Shown: positions 1 to 9,355 of the stretch, piece after piece
Position numbering within the stretch: position 1 is the first letter of the stretch
How the letters are laid out: every line of letters begins with the position of its first letter
NCBI GenBank assembly: GCA_036227345.1
Contig: CP109468.1
Coordinates: 6,944,001-7,008,000, forward strand
Origin: Streptomyces sp. NBC_01463
Lineage (GTDB): Bacteria; Actinomycetota; Actinomycetes; Streptomycetales; Streptomycetaceae
DNA length: 64,000 nucleotides
Direction of reading: 5' to 3'
The notes under the pieces: model-generated
What the model was told of the DNA's origin: nothing
The model's input: only the letters and a program-made list of their open reading frames with translations
Databases searched by the model: none
Made by a program: the position numbers and the translations under genes

Positions 1-559
1 ACAGCACGTCGACGAACGAGGTGTTCCCGGAGAGGTGGTGCGCCCGGTAGAAGAGCACCCCGACGGTCGGGCGGCCCTCGACGAACTCCCGCTCGCCGTG
101 CACCCCCCACTCGGGCATCTTCTGCGGCTCGGCGAAACCGTGCCCGGTCAGCAGCACGGTGTCGGAGAGGAAACGGGCCAGCTCGACGAGGTTCCCCGGG
201 CCACCCTCCACCAGATAGCGCAGCGCCTCGGCGACGACGCCCGCCGGTACGGACGACTCGGCCATCAGCTCCGCGTCCGGCACGGCCTCACCGCCGAGCA
301 GCACGGTCGGGATGCCGGCCGCCTTCAGGGCGGCGAGTCCGTCCTCCCAGGCGCGCTTGCCGCCCAGCAGCCGGACGACGGCGACGGAGGCTCCCTCGAT
401 CAGCGCGGGGAGTTCCTCGTGGACATCGATACGGGTCGGGTTGCCGATCCGGAAGGGCGCGCCCGAGGCACGGGCGGCCAGGAGGTCCGTATCGGCGGTC
501 GACAGCAGCAGCACCGTGCTCAGCTGGGCGCTCGACGGGGCGTTCGACGGGGCGTTCAT
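1..559 (-). CDS. cobN: Cobaltochelatase subunit CobN (N-terminal part, cut by window edge)
   Basis: Aerobic cobalamin pathway: CobN is the large subunit of the ATP-dependent complex that inserts cobalt into hydrogenobyrinic acid a,c-diamide. About 186 N-terminal residues are visible, of the family's usual 1,200 or more; the rest lies left of the window. The reading runs [12 protein letters not shown], then a hydrophobic strand [10 protein letters not shown], and ends in the family-typical [17 protein letters not shown] segment. The ATG overlaps the cobQ stop in an ATGA, so translation is coupled to cobQ in the cobD-cobQ-cobN operon. Recognition rests on this N-terminal segment and the operon context. 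Confidence 0.88.
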   Translation of the reverse strand, partial: MNAPSNAPSSAQLSTVLLLSTADTDLLAARASGAPFRIGNPTRIDVHEELPALIEGASVAVVRLLGGKRAWEDGLAALKAAGIPTVLLGGEAVPDAELMAESSVPAGVVAEALRYLVEGGPGNLVELARFLSDTVLLTGHGFAEPQKMPEWGVHGEREFVEGRPTVGVLFYRAHHLSGNTSFVDVL

Positions 560-2097
560 GCGCGTGCTCCAGGTGCTCCGGGGGCGATGAAGGGAAGTCC
601 TGCCGGTGCGCCCGACTCGATGAGTCGCCACAGCGCATCGGTGTCCGCGTGTTCTTCGATCAGGTCGCCGAGGCGGTCGAGCTGTTCCTCGCGCAGCGCG
701 GCGAAACAGGTGTCGGGTGCGGGGACGAAGCGGCGGCCGGCGGCCCGCGCGGTCTCCGTCAGGAAGCGGCGGCGGAACGCGTCGCTCTCCAGCGAGCCGT
801 GCCAGTGGGTGCCCCACACGGAGCCGGACCGGCAGCCGTCGAGGCGCCCGCCCCGCCCGTCGGTGAGGAACGGTTCGCCGCCGCGCACGTCCGCGACGCC
901 GTGGTGGATCTCGTACCCCTCGACGGGGGCGCCGAGCGCCTCGCCGGCCGGCCGGGCGAGGGTCTTCTCACGGTCGAACCGGACGCGTACGGGAAGGAGT
1001 CCGAGCCCGTCGACCTTCCCGGCGCGCGACTCGACGTCGTCCTCGATCTCCTCACCGAGGATCTGGTAGCCGCCGCAGATGCCGAGCACCGGACGGCCCT
1101 CGGCGGCGCGCCGCAGCAGGGCGTCGGCGAGCCCGCGCTCACGCAGCCAGGCCAGCGCCTTCACGGTGCCGCGGGTGCCGGGCACGATGACGAGGTCGGC
1201 GTCGTGCAGTTCCTCGGCCCGGTCCACGAACCGCACCACGACGCCCGGTTCGGCGGCCAGCGCGTCCACGTCGGTGAAGTTCGACATCAGGGGCACCGCG
1301 CACACGGCGACGCGCAGGATGTCCTCGCCGTGCGGCGGCGCGACGACCGACTCCCGGACGGCGCCGCGCAGCGAGACCCGCAGACCGTCCTCCTCGTCGA
1401 TGCCGAGCCCGTGGGCGAACGGCAGCACGCCGTACGTCGGCCGCCCGGTGAGATCGCGCAGCATGTCCAGTCCCGGTTCCAGCAGCGACACGTCGCCGCG
1501 GAACTTGTTCACCAGATACCCGGCGATCAGCTCCTGGTCCTCGGGGGCGAGCAGCGCCGTCGTGCCGAAGAACGACGCGAAGACCCCGCCGCGGTCGATG
1601 TCGCCGACGACCACGACCGGGAAGCGCGCAGCCCGGGCGATGCCCATGTTCACGATGTCCGTGCGCCGCAGATTGATCTCGGCCGGACTGCCCGCCCCCT
1701 CGCAGATCACCGCGTCATACGTGCCCCGAAGCTGCTCCAGACAGTCCACGACGGTGGACAGAAGCGATTCCTGCCGGCCGCCGTGGTAGCCGCGGGCGCT
1801 CATCTCGCCGACCGGGCGCCCCATCAGGACGACCTGGCTTGAGCGGTCGCTGCCGGGCTTGAGCAGCACCGGGTTCATCAGCGCGGTCGGCTCGACGCGA
1901 GCGGCCTGTGCCTGCATGGCCTGGGCGCGGCCGATCTCGGCACCCTCACGGGTGACGAAGGAGTTGAGCGACATGTTCTGCGCCTTGAACGGCGCCACCT
2001 TCACACCCCGGCGCACCAGCCAGCGGCAGATGCCCGCCGTGACGACGCTCTTGCCCGCGTCCGATGTGGTCCCGGCGACCAGCAGTCCGCCGCTCAT
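556..2097 (-). CDS. cobQ: Cobyric acid synthase CobQ
   Basis: Glutamine-dependent amidation of adenosylcobyrinic acid a,c-diamide at four side chains, giving cobyric acid. The 513-residue length fits the family. The N-terminus is a dethiobiotin-synthetase-like P-loop domain ([11 protein letters not shown], then KAQNMSLNS). The C-terminal half is a class I glutamine amidotransferase domain, with the nucleophile Cys in [10 protein letters not shown] and the distal His in the WGTHWHG segment. The start is the ATG that overlaps the cobD stop (ATGA), although the open frame continues upstream through cobD. The 3' end overlaps the cobN start in the same way. Confidence 0.95.
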   Translation of the reverse strand: MSGGLLVAGTTSDAGKSVVTAGICRWLVRRGVKVAPFKAQNMSLNSFVTREGAEIGRAQAMQAQAARVEPTALMNPVLLKPGSDRSSQVVLMGRPVGEMSARGYHGGRQESLLSTVVDCLEQLRGTYDAVICEGAGSPAEINLRRTDIVNMGIARAARFPVVVVGDIDRGGVFASFFGTTALLAPEDQELIAGYLVNKFRGDVSLLEPGLDMLRDLTGRPTYGVLPFAHGLGIDEEDGLRVSLRGAVRESVVAPPHGEDILRVAVCAVPLMSNFTDVDALAAEPGVVVRFVDRAEELHDADLVIVPGTRGTVKALAWLRERGLADALLRRAAEGRPVLGICGGYQILGEEIEDDVESRAGKVDGLGLLPVRVRFDREKTLARPAGEALGAPVEGYEIHHGVADVRGGEPFLTDGRGGRLDGCRSGSVWGTHWHGSLESDAFRRRFLTETARAAGRRFVPAPDTCFAALREEQLDRLGDLIEEHADTDALWRLIESGAPAGLPFIAPGAPGARA

Positions 2098-3122
2098 GTC
2101 GGTCTCCGTCCTGAGAGTCGAGGTGCTCCTGTACGAGGTGCTGCGGTACGGGTTCCCGGGGTCCTGCCTGCCGCGATCCGCCGGGCCGCGAGGCCCATGC
2201 CGGCCCGGGCCGCCACGCTGACGCCGAGGGCCAGCACGCCGACCCGGCGAGACAGCCGCACGGCGCGTTCGATGTCCGCGGTCTCCACCGCCCGGCCCGC
2301 GCCGCCGTTGAGCACGGGGCGGTGCTCGACCCGGCCGCCGTAGGCGAGCGTGCCGCCGAGCCGTACGCCGAGCGCGCCCGCGAACGAGGCCTCCACCGGG
2401 CCCGCGTTGGGGCTCGGGTGCTTCGCCGCGTCCGCCCGCCAGGCCCGGACCGCGCCCCGCGGGTCTCCTCCCGCCGCCACGGCGAGCAGGGCCGTCAGCC
2501 GGGCGCCCGGCCACCCCGCGACGTCGTCGAGGCGGGCCGAGGCCCAGCCGTAACGGCGGTAGCGGGGCGACTTGTGGCCGACCATCGCGTCGAGCGTGTT
2601 GGCGGCCCGGAAGCCGACGAGTCCCGGGACCCCGGCCAACGCCCCCCACACCAGGGCGCCGACCACGGCGTCCGAGGTGTTCTCGGCGACGGACTCCACG
2701 ACGGCACGGGCGATCTGCGGCCCGTCCAGCGACTGCGGGTCGCGGCCGCACAGATGCGGCAGCCGTTCACGGGCCAGGCCGATGTCCCCTGCGGCGAGCG
2801 CGGCACCGATGGCCCTGGCCTCGCGCCCCAGCGACGTACCGCCGACGACGGACCAGGTGGCGGCGGCGGTCAGGGCGACGGACGCGGCGGGGTGGCGGCG
2901 CAGGGCGCGGGAGGCCAGTGCGGCGCCCCCGGCGGCGCCTCCGGCGCAGACCAGGGTGTGCAGGGCGCCCCACCCGCGGTGGTCGCGCCACAGGCGGCCT
3001 TCGACGCCTGCCGCGGCCCGCCCGAAGGCGGCGACCGGGTGCCCCCTGCGGGGGTCACCGAGCAGCAGATCGCCGATCAGACCGGCCGTGGCGCCGTACG
3101 CGAAGATGCGATCGGCACGCAC
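2094..3122 (-). CDS. cobD: Adenosylcobinamide-phosphate synthase CbiB/CobD
   Basis: Membrane enzyme that joins the aminopropanol phosphate arm to adenosylcobyric acid late in cobalamin synthesis. The 342-residue protein begins with a GTG codon ([14 protein letters not shown]) and carries the family hallmark [16 protein letters not shown] near residue 22, then several hydrophobic segments and the conserved [11 protein letters not shown] and [27 protein letters not shown] blocks. It is the first gene of the cobD-cobQ-cobN operon, about 120 nt downstream of a cobalamin riboswitch, so expression should fall when cobalamin is plentiful. cobD is used here in the actinobacterial sense (CbiB), not for the threonine-phosphate decarboxylase. 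Confidence 0.95.
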   Translation of the reverse strand: MRADRIFAYGATAGLIGDLLLGDPRRGHPVAAFGRAAAGVEGRLWRDHRGWGALHTLVCAGGAAGGAALASRALRRHPAASVALTAAATWSVVGGTSLGREARAIGAALAAGDIGLARERLPHLCGRDPQSLDGPQIARAVVESVAENTSDAVVGALVWGALAGVPGLVGFRAANTLDAMVGHKSPRYRRYGWASARLDDVAGWPGARLTALLAVAAGGDPRGAVRAWRADAAKHPSPNAGPVEASFAGALGVRLGGTLAYGGRVEHRPVLNGGAGRAVETADIERAVRLSRRVGVLALGVSVAARAGMGLAARRIAAGRTPGTRTAAPRTGAPRLSGRRPT

Positions 3123-3244
3123 GGTTCAGCCGGCCGTTGCGCCTCGAAGGACCTTGGAACCTGTTCTGGGTCGCACAGGGACGGACGCACGGCAGCCGGG
3201 CATGGCGATATGTCCTCACTCAGGGTCCGCGCCCTGGTTCGACG

Positions 3245-3440
3245 TGACCGGCGACGAGAGTCTCCTGGCTTCCGGATCCGCAGTTCCCCCGGCCTTCCAG
3301 TCCGCTTGCGTGGACCGTGACTTCCAGTGGTTGGGGGACTGCTCCCCGGTGACAGTGGCGGGACCGCGCCGGATTCGCACCGGCTTCCTCTGCTGTCGCC
3401 GTAATGGCTCCGGCAGTCCACCACGCTCCGCGAACACCCG
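3245..3440 (-). promoter_or_regulatory. Cobalamin riboswitch (AdoCbl class) controlling cobD-cobQ-cobN
   Basis: On the minus strand the core reads GAGGAAGCCGGTGCGAAT then CCGGCGCGGTCC (plus 3361-3390), directly followed by the B12-box-like CGCCACTGTCACCGG (plus 3346-3360). Further 3' is the conserved AGCCAGGAGACTC (plus 3258-3270). These are the diagnostic blocks of cobalamin riboswitches in the expected order. The exact 5' edge is estimated. About 120 nt separate the aptamer from the cobD GTG. I see no U-tract terminator there, so a translational mechanism is more likely. Confidence 0.93.
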
Positions 3441-3484
3441 TCAACTTGCCGTTGACCTGCGACGGTGCAGTGTGCGCAGACACA

Positions 3485-3523
3485 CATCGGGCCGGACGCG
3501 CACGGGGTGCGTCCGGCCCGATG
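3485..3523 (-). terminator. Hairpin downstream of the PiT operon
   Basis: A perfect 15-bp inverted repeat (CATCGGGCCGGACGC and its complement) with a 9-nt loop lies 20 nt past the stop of the small membrane gene. It also separates that operon from the riboswitch region. There is no U-tract, which is common in high-GC actinomycetes. Confidence 0.75.
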
Positions 3524-3542
3524 CGGGTGGGAGTGGTGGGGC

Positions 3543-3776
3543 TCAGGCGACGATCAGATAGATGCCGTAGGCCACGGCCGCGGCGCACAGTCCGAAGCAC
3601 ACGTACGCGCCGGCGCGCGCCAGCATGAGCGAACCGCCCGCCGAGCCGCCCTGTGCGGCCGGTTCGGGCTGCTTGGAGAGGCCGACGATGCCGAGGGTGA
3701 AGAGGCCCACGAGAGCGACCGTGGCGACGAGGGAGACGCCGAAGACGGTGCCGAGGGCTGCCCAGTCGATGTTCAT
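3543..3776 (-). CDS. Small membrane protein co-transcribed with the PiT phosphate transporter
   Basis: 77 residues with two hydrophobic helices: about 12-33 (VFGVSLVATVALVGLFTLGIV) and about 52-76 (ARAGAYVCFGLCAAAVAYGIYLI), joined by a Pro/Ala/Gly-rich loop. The ATG lies 33 nt after the pit stop on the same strand, so it is very probably in the same operon. Small proteins of this kind accompany actinobacterial PiT transporters. I know of no assigned function; a role in transporter assembly or modulation is inference from position only. Confidence 0.8.
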   Translation of the reverse strand: MNIDWAALGTVFGVSLVATVALVGLFTLGIVGLSKQPEPAAQGGSAGGSLMLARAGAYVCFGLCAAAVAYGIYLIVA

Positions 3777-3809
3777 GCGGATCTGTCCTTACCGGTGGCT
3801 CTTGGGGTC

Positions 3810-5072
3810 CTAGACCGTGGCGGGTCGGGCAGGGTCGGCGACCGTCCCGGCGGGGGCCGGGATGGTGGCCGTGAGCTCGTGGGGCTGGGCGGCCACGGTG
3901 GGCGGCGGGCTGACGGCCGCGATGGCCGTGGTGACGACACCCGCGGGCTCGGCGTCCGCACCGGCCGGGGCGACGTCGTCGTGGCCGACGGGCCTGCGCC
4001 GCGACAGCATCCAGATGGCGCCGGAGCCGGCGATCAGCAGCGCCGCGACGACCACGACGCCCCAGGTGCCCTGCTTGGTGAGGAACTCCGCACCCGCGCC
4101 GACCAGTCCGGCGGCCGGCAGGGTCAGGCCCCAGGCCACGAACATCCGGGTGGCGGTGGACCAGCGGACCACGCCCCCCTTGCGGCCGAGGCCCGCGCCC
4201 ATCACGGCGCCGGAGCAGGACTGGGTGGTGGAGAGGGAGAAGCCGAGGTGCGAGGAGGCCAGGATGACGGTGGCCGCGCTGGTCTGGGCGGCGAAGCCCT
4301 GCGGCGGCTTCAGCTCGGTGAGGCCGCTGCCCATGGTGCGGATGATGCGCCAGCCGCCGAGGTAGGTGCCGAGCGCGATGGCGAGGCCGGCGCACACGAT
4401 GACCCAGACCGGCGGGTTGGAGCCGGGGGAGAGGACGCCGCCGGTGACCAGGGCGAGGGTGATGATGCCCATGGTCTTCTGCGCGTCGTTGGTGCCGTGG
4501 GCCAGGGAGACCAGTCCGGCCGAGGCGATCTGGCCGGCGCGGTAGCCCTTGGCGGTGGCCTTCTCCTGGGCGCCGCCGGTGACCCTGCCGCCGATGCGGT
4601 ACGTCAGCTTGGTGGCCAGCAGCGCGGCCAGACCGGCGACGACCGGTGCGGCGACCGCGGGGAGCAGCACCTTGGTGACGACGGTGCCGCCGTCGACCGA
4701 CGACCAGCCCGCGGACATCACCGCGGCGCCGATGAGGCCGCCGAACAGTGCGTGGGAGGAGCTGGACGGCAGTCCGACCAGCCAGGTCAGCAGATTCCAC
4801 AGGATGGCGCCGACGAGCGCCGCGAAGATGACCTCGGTTCTGAGCCCGTCTTCGTTGATGATCCCGCCGGAGATCGTCTTGGCGACCTCCACCGACAGGA
4901 ACGCGCCTACGAGGTTGAGAACGGCGGACATGGCCACCGCTGTCTTGGGTTTGAGTGCGCCGGTCGAGATGGTGGTGGCCATCGCGTTGGCGGTGTCGTG
5001 GAAACCGTTCGTGAAATCGAACACTAGAGCTGTCACGATCACAATCGCGAGCAGCAGCGTGATGTGTTCCAT
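3810..5072 (-). CDS. PiT-family low-affinity inorganic phosphate transporter
   Basis: Secondary carrier for phosphate, probably as the metal-phosphate complex. 420 residues with about ten transmembrane helices. Both PiT signature repeats are present: the N-terminal VFDFTNGFHDTANAMAT (residues about 17-33) and the C-terminal-half SLAHGTNDAQKTMGI. GLPSSSSHALFGG and SLSTTQSCSGAVMGAG are the paired substrate-site loops. The C-terminal tail of about 70 residues is Pro/Ala-rich. It is followed by a 77-residue membrane protein in the same operon. A candidate PHO box lies upstream at 5120-5141. The gene probably corresponds to pitH2 of S. coelicolor (recalled synteny), but paralogues make the symbol unsafe. 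Confidence 0.95.
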   Translation of the reverse strand: MEHITLLLAIVIVTALVFDFTNGFHDTANAMATTISTGALKPKTAVAMSAVLNLVGAFLSVEVAKTISGGIINEDGLRTEVIFAALVGAILWNLLTWLVGLPSSSSHALFGGLIGAAVMSAGWSSVDGGTVVTKVLLPAVAAPVVAGLAALLATKLTYRIGGRVTGGAQEKATAKGYRAGQIASAGLVSLAHGTNDAQKTMGIITLALVTGGVLSPGSNPPVWVIVCAGLAIALGTYLGGWRIIRTMGSGLTELKPPQGFAAQTSAATVILASSHLGFSLSTTQSCSGAVMGAGLGRKGGVVRWSTATRMFVAWGLTLPAAGLVGAGAEFLTKQGTWGVVVVAALLIAGSGAIWMLSRRRPVGHDDVAPAGADAEPAGVVTTAIAAVSPPPTVAAQPHELTATIPAPAGTVADPARPATV

Positions 5073-5119
5073 TTACCCAGGCAATCGTTCGACGTCAGTG
5101 GCACGTGGACCGTAGGCAA

Positions 5120-5141
5120 CCTGAGTGAACGGAAGATGAAC
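5120..5141 (-). promoter_or_regulatory. Candidate PHO box (PhoP operator) upstream of pit
   Basis: On the minus strand two adjacent 11-nt units, GTTCATCTTCC and GTTCACTCAGG, start with GTTCAY and are spaced exactly 11 nt apart. This is the architecture of Streptomyces PhoP direct-repeat units. The site lies 48-69 nt upstream of the pit ATG, near the expected promoter. The match to the known PHO-box consensus is from memory; binding is inferred. Confidence 0.65.
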
Positions 5142-5308
5142 TGAGCAGGGCGTTGTGGTGACCCCAACCGGAGTGCGGCAGCCCTGTTCGTCCACCGGGT
5201 GACGGCGGGGTCGGGGCACGGGCCGGTGTGGGCCCGGAATCCTGGGTTCGGCCGGGCCGTCGCGGGAGGAGCGGCAAGGGGCCGCTCATTCGTCGAAAGG
5301 ATCTTCGT

Positions 5309-5974
5309 ATGAGCGATGAGTCACGGGAATCGATCGAGCGGGCCTGGGCGGCGGTCGTCGCCACCGCCCGCAGGACGGCCACCGAGGGACTGGTCGTCGG
5401 GACCTCGGGCAACGTGTCGGCGAGGGTCGGCGGGACCGTGCTGGTCACCCCCAGCGGAATGCCGTACGACCGGCTCCGCCCCGAGGACCTGACGGGCGTC
5501 GACCTGGAGGGCAACCAGACGCTCGGCGAGCTGGCCCCCACCAGCGAACTCCCGCTCCATCTCGCGGTCTACCGGAACACCGGCGCGGCCGCCGTCGTGC
5601 ACACCCACGCGGTGCACGCCACGGCCGTCTCCACACTGGTCGCCGAGGTGCCGTCGGTCCACTACGCCGCCGCGATGCTGGGCGGTCCGGTCCGGGTCGC
5701 CGCCTACGCCCGCTACGGCACCGACGAGCTGGCCGGAAACATGCTCACGGCCCTGCGCGACCGCACCGGCTGCCTGCTGGGCAACCACGGCACGGTCACC
5801 TACGGCGCCACCCTCGACGAGGCCTACGACCGCACCGCCCAGCTCGAATGGCTGTGCCGCCTCTGGCTCACCGCGAGTTCGGTGCCCGGCCGCACGCCCG
5901 CCCTGCTCACGCCGGAGCAGCTGGACGACGTCAAGGAAGCACTGAAGGGGTACGGACAGCACCAGCCGGGCTGA
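5309..5974 (+). CDS. Class II aldolase/adducin family protein
   Basis: 221 residues. Members are zinc-dependent aldolases or epimerases for sugar phosphates (L-fuculose-1-phosphate aldolase type). Visible signatures: GTSGNVSAR (phosphate-binding), TPSGMPYDRL, the acidic residue in TSELPLHLAVY, the zinc ligands VVHTHAVHATA, and a third zinc His in LLGNHGTVTYG. All catalytic elements seem intact. The start ATG has a GAAAGG ribosome site about 9 nt upstream. It is divergent from pit. No kinase or sugar transporter lies nearby, so the true substrate cannot be read from context. Confidence 0.9.
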   Translation: MSDESRESIERAWAAVVATARRTATEGLVVGTSGNVSARVGGTVLVTPSGMPYDRLRPEDLTGVDLEGNQTLGELAPTSELPLHLAVYRNTGAAAVVHTHAVHATAVSTLVAEVPSVHYAAAMLGGPVRVAAYARYGTDELAGNMLTALRDRTGCLLGNHGTVTYGATLDEAYDRTAQLEWLCRLWLTASSVPGRTPALLTPEQLDDVKEALKGYGQHQPG

Positions 5975-6092
5975 CCGCGGGGTGCGACCGGCCGCCCGAC
6001 CGCCCCCGGCCCGGCCCGCTTCCCGCACGCCCCGCCCACCGGACGGCCCCCGTCCACTGGCCGTGTGCGGCGGTGGCCGGGAGACTGAAGCC

Positions 6093-7220
6093 GTGCGCCC
6101 GGCTACAGCGACGGCAGCAGCCGTCACCTCCATCCTCGGCGTCGGTGCGGCAGCGGTCGCGGCCGGCCGGTACGCCAGCGACGCCGCCCTCGGGGCGCCG
6201 TCCGGACGTCCCCTCCCCGCCGACCGCAGACTCACCGTGCATGCGACGGCGGCCGGGCAGGTCACCCTGACCCGGTCCTTCACCTCGCTCAGGCCCGGTA
6301 CCTACGGGCTGGTGGGCGACGACGTCCATGCCGTCGTGGGCACGGTGATCGAGCAGGCCCACGAGGCCGCCGACACCGTCGTCCGCCGGCTGGAGCGCGT
6401 CAACCGCGGCACCCTGCTCCCCAGGGCCAAGGTCCGCATCACGCCGGAGATCCACAGCGGCGACCCGGCCACCGCCCTCGGCCTCGACTTCCGCGAGGTG
6501 GAGATCCCCGGCGAACTCGGCGGTCTGCCCGCCTGGTTCGTGCCGGGCCCCCGCGACACCTGGGTCATCACCGCGCACGGCATCGGCACCACCCGCGAGC
6601 ACCCCCTCAATGTGATGGGCTTCCTGCACGGGCAGCAGCTGCCGGTGCTCGACCTCGCCTACCGCGGCGACCCCGGAGCCCCCCGCTCCCCGGACGGGCT
6701 CCACCACCTCGGCGAGTCCGAGTGGAGGGACCTGGACGCGGCCATCCGCTTCGCCGTGCGCTACGGAGCCGAGAAGGTCGTCCTGCACGGCTGGTCCACC
6801 GGCGCCTCGATGGCGCTGCACGCCTGCGTCAACTCCGCGCTGCGGGACCGGATCTGCGGACTCGTACTCGACTCGCCGGTGCTGGACTGGGCCACCACCC
6901 TGCGCGCCCTGGCCGCCGCCCGCGGCGTCCCCTCCGCCCTGCTGCCGCTCGCCGTCCGCGCCGCCCAGGGCCAGACCGGACTGCGCGGCGCCCGGCTCCT
7001 GGACACCTCGCTGCCCCGGACCCTGCACGTCCCGACACTGATCTTCCACGGACCCGACGACACCCTGGCTCCCTGGCAGCCGTCCCGGGAGCTCGCGGCC
7101 CGCCGGCCGGACCTGGTCGCCCTGCACTCCGTACCCCAGGCTCCGCATGCGGCGATGTGGAATGCCGATCCGGTCCATTACGAAGAGACGCTGAGGCGCT
7201 TCCTCACGCCCCTGATGTGA
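6093..7220 (+). CDS. Alpha/beta hydrolase with N-terminal membrane anchor
   Basis: 375 residues if the GTG at 6093 is used, which starts just before a hydrophobic segment (ATAAAVTSILGVGAAAVAAG) that looks like a signal anchor. The hydrolase fold follows: oxyanion-region WVITAHGIGTTREHP, nucleophile elbow GWSTGASMA (Ser), then the acid in FHGPDDTLAP and a C-terminal His in PQAPHAAMW. The catalytic triad therefore looks complete. The substrate is unknown; the fold is shared by esterases, lipases and peptidases. About 110 nt follow before the next gene on the same strand. Confidence 0.85.
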   Translation: MRPATATAAAVTSILGVGAAAVAAGRYASDAALGAPSGRPLPADRRLTVHATAAGQVTLTRSFTSLRPGTYGLVGDDVHAVVGTVIEQAHEAADTVVRRLERVNRGTLLPRAKVRITPEIHSGDPATALGLDFREVEIPGELGGLPAWFVPGPRDTWVITAHGIGTTREHPLNVMGFLHGQQLPVLDLAYRGDPGAPRSPDGLHHLGESEWRDLDAAIRFAVRYGAEKVVLHGWSTGASMALHACVNSALRDRICGLVLDSPVLDWATTLRALAAARGVPSALLPLAVRAAQGQTGLRGARLLDTSLPRTLHVPTLIFHGPDDTLAPWQPSRELAARRPDLVALHSVPQAPHAAMWNADPVHYEETLRRFLTPLM

Positions 7221-7330
7221 GCTGATGCGCCGCTTCGGCCGGTTGGTCCCGGCCGGTGCGGCCGCGTCCGGACGCCGGTCGTTCGGGTTCCGTTTGGGCT
7301 TTCGGGCTGTCAGAGGCAAGACTGCTCCCC

Positions 7331-8716
7331 GTGACGTCCCGTACCCCGCGCGACTCCAGGCTGCGACTTGTCCGCCCGCGACCCCTCGCCACCGCTCGCA
7401 AGGCCGTGACCACCCGGCGCACCAGGCCGGCGCCCCGCCCGCCCGAGGGCACCCCGCCGCGGTCGGAGCTGGCCCGCCAGGCCAGGACCGCCCTCGCCGA
7501 CGCCGTACGGATCGCCCGCTGGGCGGCCGACGGCGCGAGCCCCGGCACGCCTCCGCTGGCCGCCCAGGCCCTCGAACGGGCCGCGACGGCGCTGGAGTTG
7601 TCCCCGGCCCAGGTGCGCTCCGGCTGGGACCGGGCCCGCCTCGCCGGTCTCGTGGAACTGCACGGCGACACCGCGCGGCCCGGCTGGCGGCTGCGCGCCT
7701 GGGACCGTGACGACTCCGCCGTGCTCCGCGGCTGGGTGGCGCTCTTCGACGCCTGGTCGCTCGTCCACCCCGCACCGCGGGACATCGAGTCCACCGCGGT
7801 CGCCGAGGCCGTCGAGGCCGTGCCCCAGGTGCTCTCGCTGCTCCAGCTCTCCGCGGGCCCGGTCACCGTGCCCGCCCTCCTGGACCTGCTGGGCCAGCGC
7901 GTCGCGGAACTGCACGAGGAGCGCTGCGAGGTGCCGTACGGGCCGCAGCCGCTGCCCGGCCCCGCCGAGCCGGCACCCACCGCGCACCCCGAGGCCCTGG
8001 TCGCCCTCCTGCTGGACTGGGCGCTCGAGGGGCTGGCCGCCGTCGGGGCGCTCACCCTCGGCACCGGGCACGCCACGCTGACCCCGCTCGGCAACTGGGC
8101 GGTCTGGGTCAAGCTGGAACAGATCTGCGTCGCCGCCCAGAGCCCCGCCGGGAACATCGAGCAGTCCGCGGCCGACATGCTCCTCGGCTGCGCCCGCCTC
8201 ACCCCCGGACCGGCCCGCGCCGAATACCGCGCCTGGCTCGCCGCCCGCCCCGTCGGCAGCGCCGTCGCCGAACTCCTCGGCGTGGCCCGCGGCGAGGACG
8301 CGCTGCTGCGCGGGCTCGCCTTCGAGGCGCTCCGTGTCGTCGGCGCACCGGCCGAGCCCGTGGTCCGGTCCGTCGTCAGCGACCCGTCGCTGCGCCCCTA
8401 CGCGCTGCTCTGGCTCGCGGAGTACGACGGGGCCGACCCCGAGGACGCCCAGGAGGTCCTCAGCCGTGAGGAGGCCACCTGGCTCTGGGTGGACACCGCG
8501 GCGGCCGTCGCCGACCACGGCGAGACGGGGCTGCTGGTCCGCCACCTGGACTCGGCCGTGCAGGGCACCGTCCCGGCGCTGCTGGACGAGGTCCGGGCGG
8601 TCGGCCATCCGCGCACCGTCCAGGTCCTGGTGGCCCTGGCCGCCGCGCACCCCGACCCGGCGCTCGCCAAAGCGGTCCGCAAGGCGGCGTTCCAGGTACA
8701 CACGGGCGGCGCCTGA
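7331..8716 (+). CDS. Conserved actinomycete protein of unknown function
   Basis: 461 residues from the GTG at 7331. The first 60 residues are Arg/Pro-rich and probably flexible. The rest is Ala/Leu-rich and predicted mostly helical, with repeated amphipathic segments such as DLLGQRVAELHEE and LVRHLDSAVQGTVPALLDEVRAVGHPRTVQVLVALAAAHPD. The last stretch resembles HEAT-type helical repeats. The region around residues 95-130 (AQVRSGWDRARLAGLVELHG) could be a winged-helix-like segment. I recognise no catalytic motif. It reads away from the hydrolase and ends at a hairpin shared with the convergent VOC gene. Confidence 0.75.
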   Translation: MTSRTPRDSRLRLVRPRPLATARKAVTTRRTRPAPRPPEGTPPRSELARQARTALADAVRIARWAADGASPGTPPLAAQALERAATALELSPAQVRSGWDRARLAGLVELHGDTARPGWRLRAWDRDDSAVLRGWVALFDAWSLVHPAPRDIESTAVAEAVEAVPQVLSLLQLSAGPVTVPALLDLLGQRVAELHEERCEVPYGPQPLPGPAEPAPTAHPEALVALLLDWALEGLAAVGALTLGTGHATLTPLGNWAVWVKLEQICVAAQSPAGNIEQSAADMLLGCARLTPGPARAEYRAWLAARPVGSAVAELLGVARGEDALLRGLAFEALRVVGAPAEPVVRSVVSDPSLRPYALLWLAEYDGADPEDAQEVLSREEATWLWVDTAAAVADHGETGLLVRHLDSAVQGTVPALLDEVRAVGHPRTVQVLVALAAAHPDPALAKAVRKAAFQVHTGGA

Positions 8717-8743
8717 ACCGGGGCGGCGCCCCGGCTACGGGAA

Positions 8744-8771
8744 GGGGCGGGCAGGGGAGCGGGCCCGCCCC
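8744..8771. terminator. Hairpin between convergent genes
   Basis: GGGGCGGGC pairs with GCCCGCCCC around a 10-nt loop, 28 nt after the stop of the 461-residue gene and before the end of the convergent VOC gene. Probably a bidirectional terminator. Confidence 0.55.
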
Positions 8772-8817
8772 AGGCGGCGCGCCCCCTCAGCCCGACCCGG
8801 GCGCGTACGTCCCGAAC

Positions 8818-9228
8818 TCAGCCCGATCCCGGTGTGTACGTCCCGAAGCTCCACACGTTGCCCTCCGCGTCCCGCGCCATGTAGTCCCGCGAGCCGTAGT
8901 CCTGGTCGGTGGGCGGCATGAGGATCTCCACCCCGTGCTCCACCGCCCGCGCATGGTGGGCGTCGACCTCGTCGACCACCACGTAGACGCCGGCCGGGCC
9001 CGCCCCCTGCATCGCCTTGGCGAAGACGCCCTCGCGGCCCTTGGAGCCCAGCATCACCCTGCCGTTCCCGCAGGACAGCTCCGCGTGCATCACCGTGCCG
9101 TCCTCGCCCTCGTACACCGCTTCCTCGGTGAAGCCGAGGCCCTCCGTGAGCGTCTTGATCGCGGCCTTCGCGTCGTCGTACAGAATCGTCGGATAGAGCG
9201 TCGGAACGCCCGCCTTCGCGTCTGCCAT
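8818..9228 (-). CDS. VOC (glyoxalase/bleomycin-resistance fold) family protein
   Basis: 136 residues from the ATG at 9228. The VOC fold is suggested by the N-terminal TLYPTILYDDAKAAIKTLTEGLGFTEEAVYEG and the C-terminal DVEVLMPP-like and DPEGNVWSFGTY-like segments (here ARDAEGNVWSFGTYTP). It resembles PhnB/YdeO-type single-domain VOC proteins, whose functions vary; enzymatic activity cannot be assigned. Directly after the stop codon a diverged copy of the last nine codons is present (see findings). The gene is convergent with the upstream unknown gene. Confidence 0.88.
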   Translation of the reverse strand: MADAKAGVPTLYPTILYDDAKAAIKTLTEGLGFTEEAVYEGEDGTVMHAELSCGNGRVMLGSKGREGVFAKAMQGAGPAGVYVVVDEVDAHHARAVEHGVEILMPPTDQDYGSRDYMARDAEGNVWSFGTYTPGSG

Positions 9229-9355
9229 CGTGCTCAGTCCCTTCTCGCGCCGCACCGGGCCCTGTCGCGGCCCGTCTGTGATCTGCGTCTCAGTCTTCCA
9301 CCGGCCACTGACAATGCCCTGTCCGGCGCCGTGCGCACCGTTCGCGCGGAGGGGG

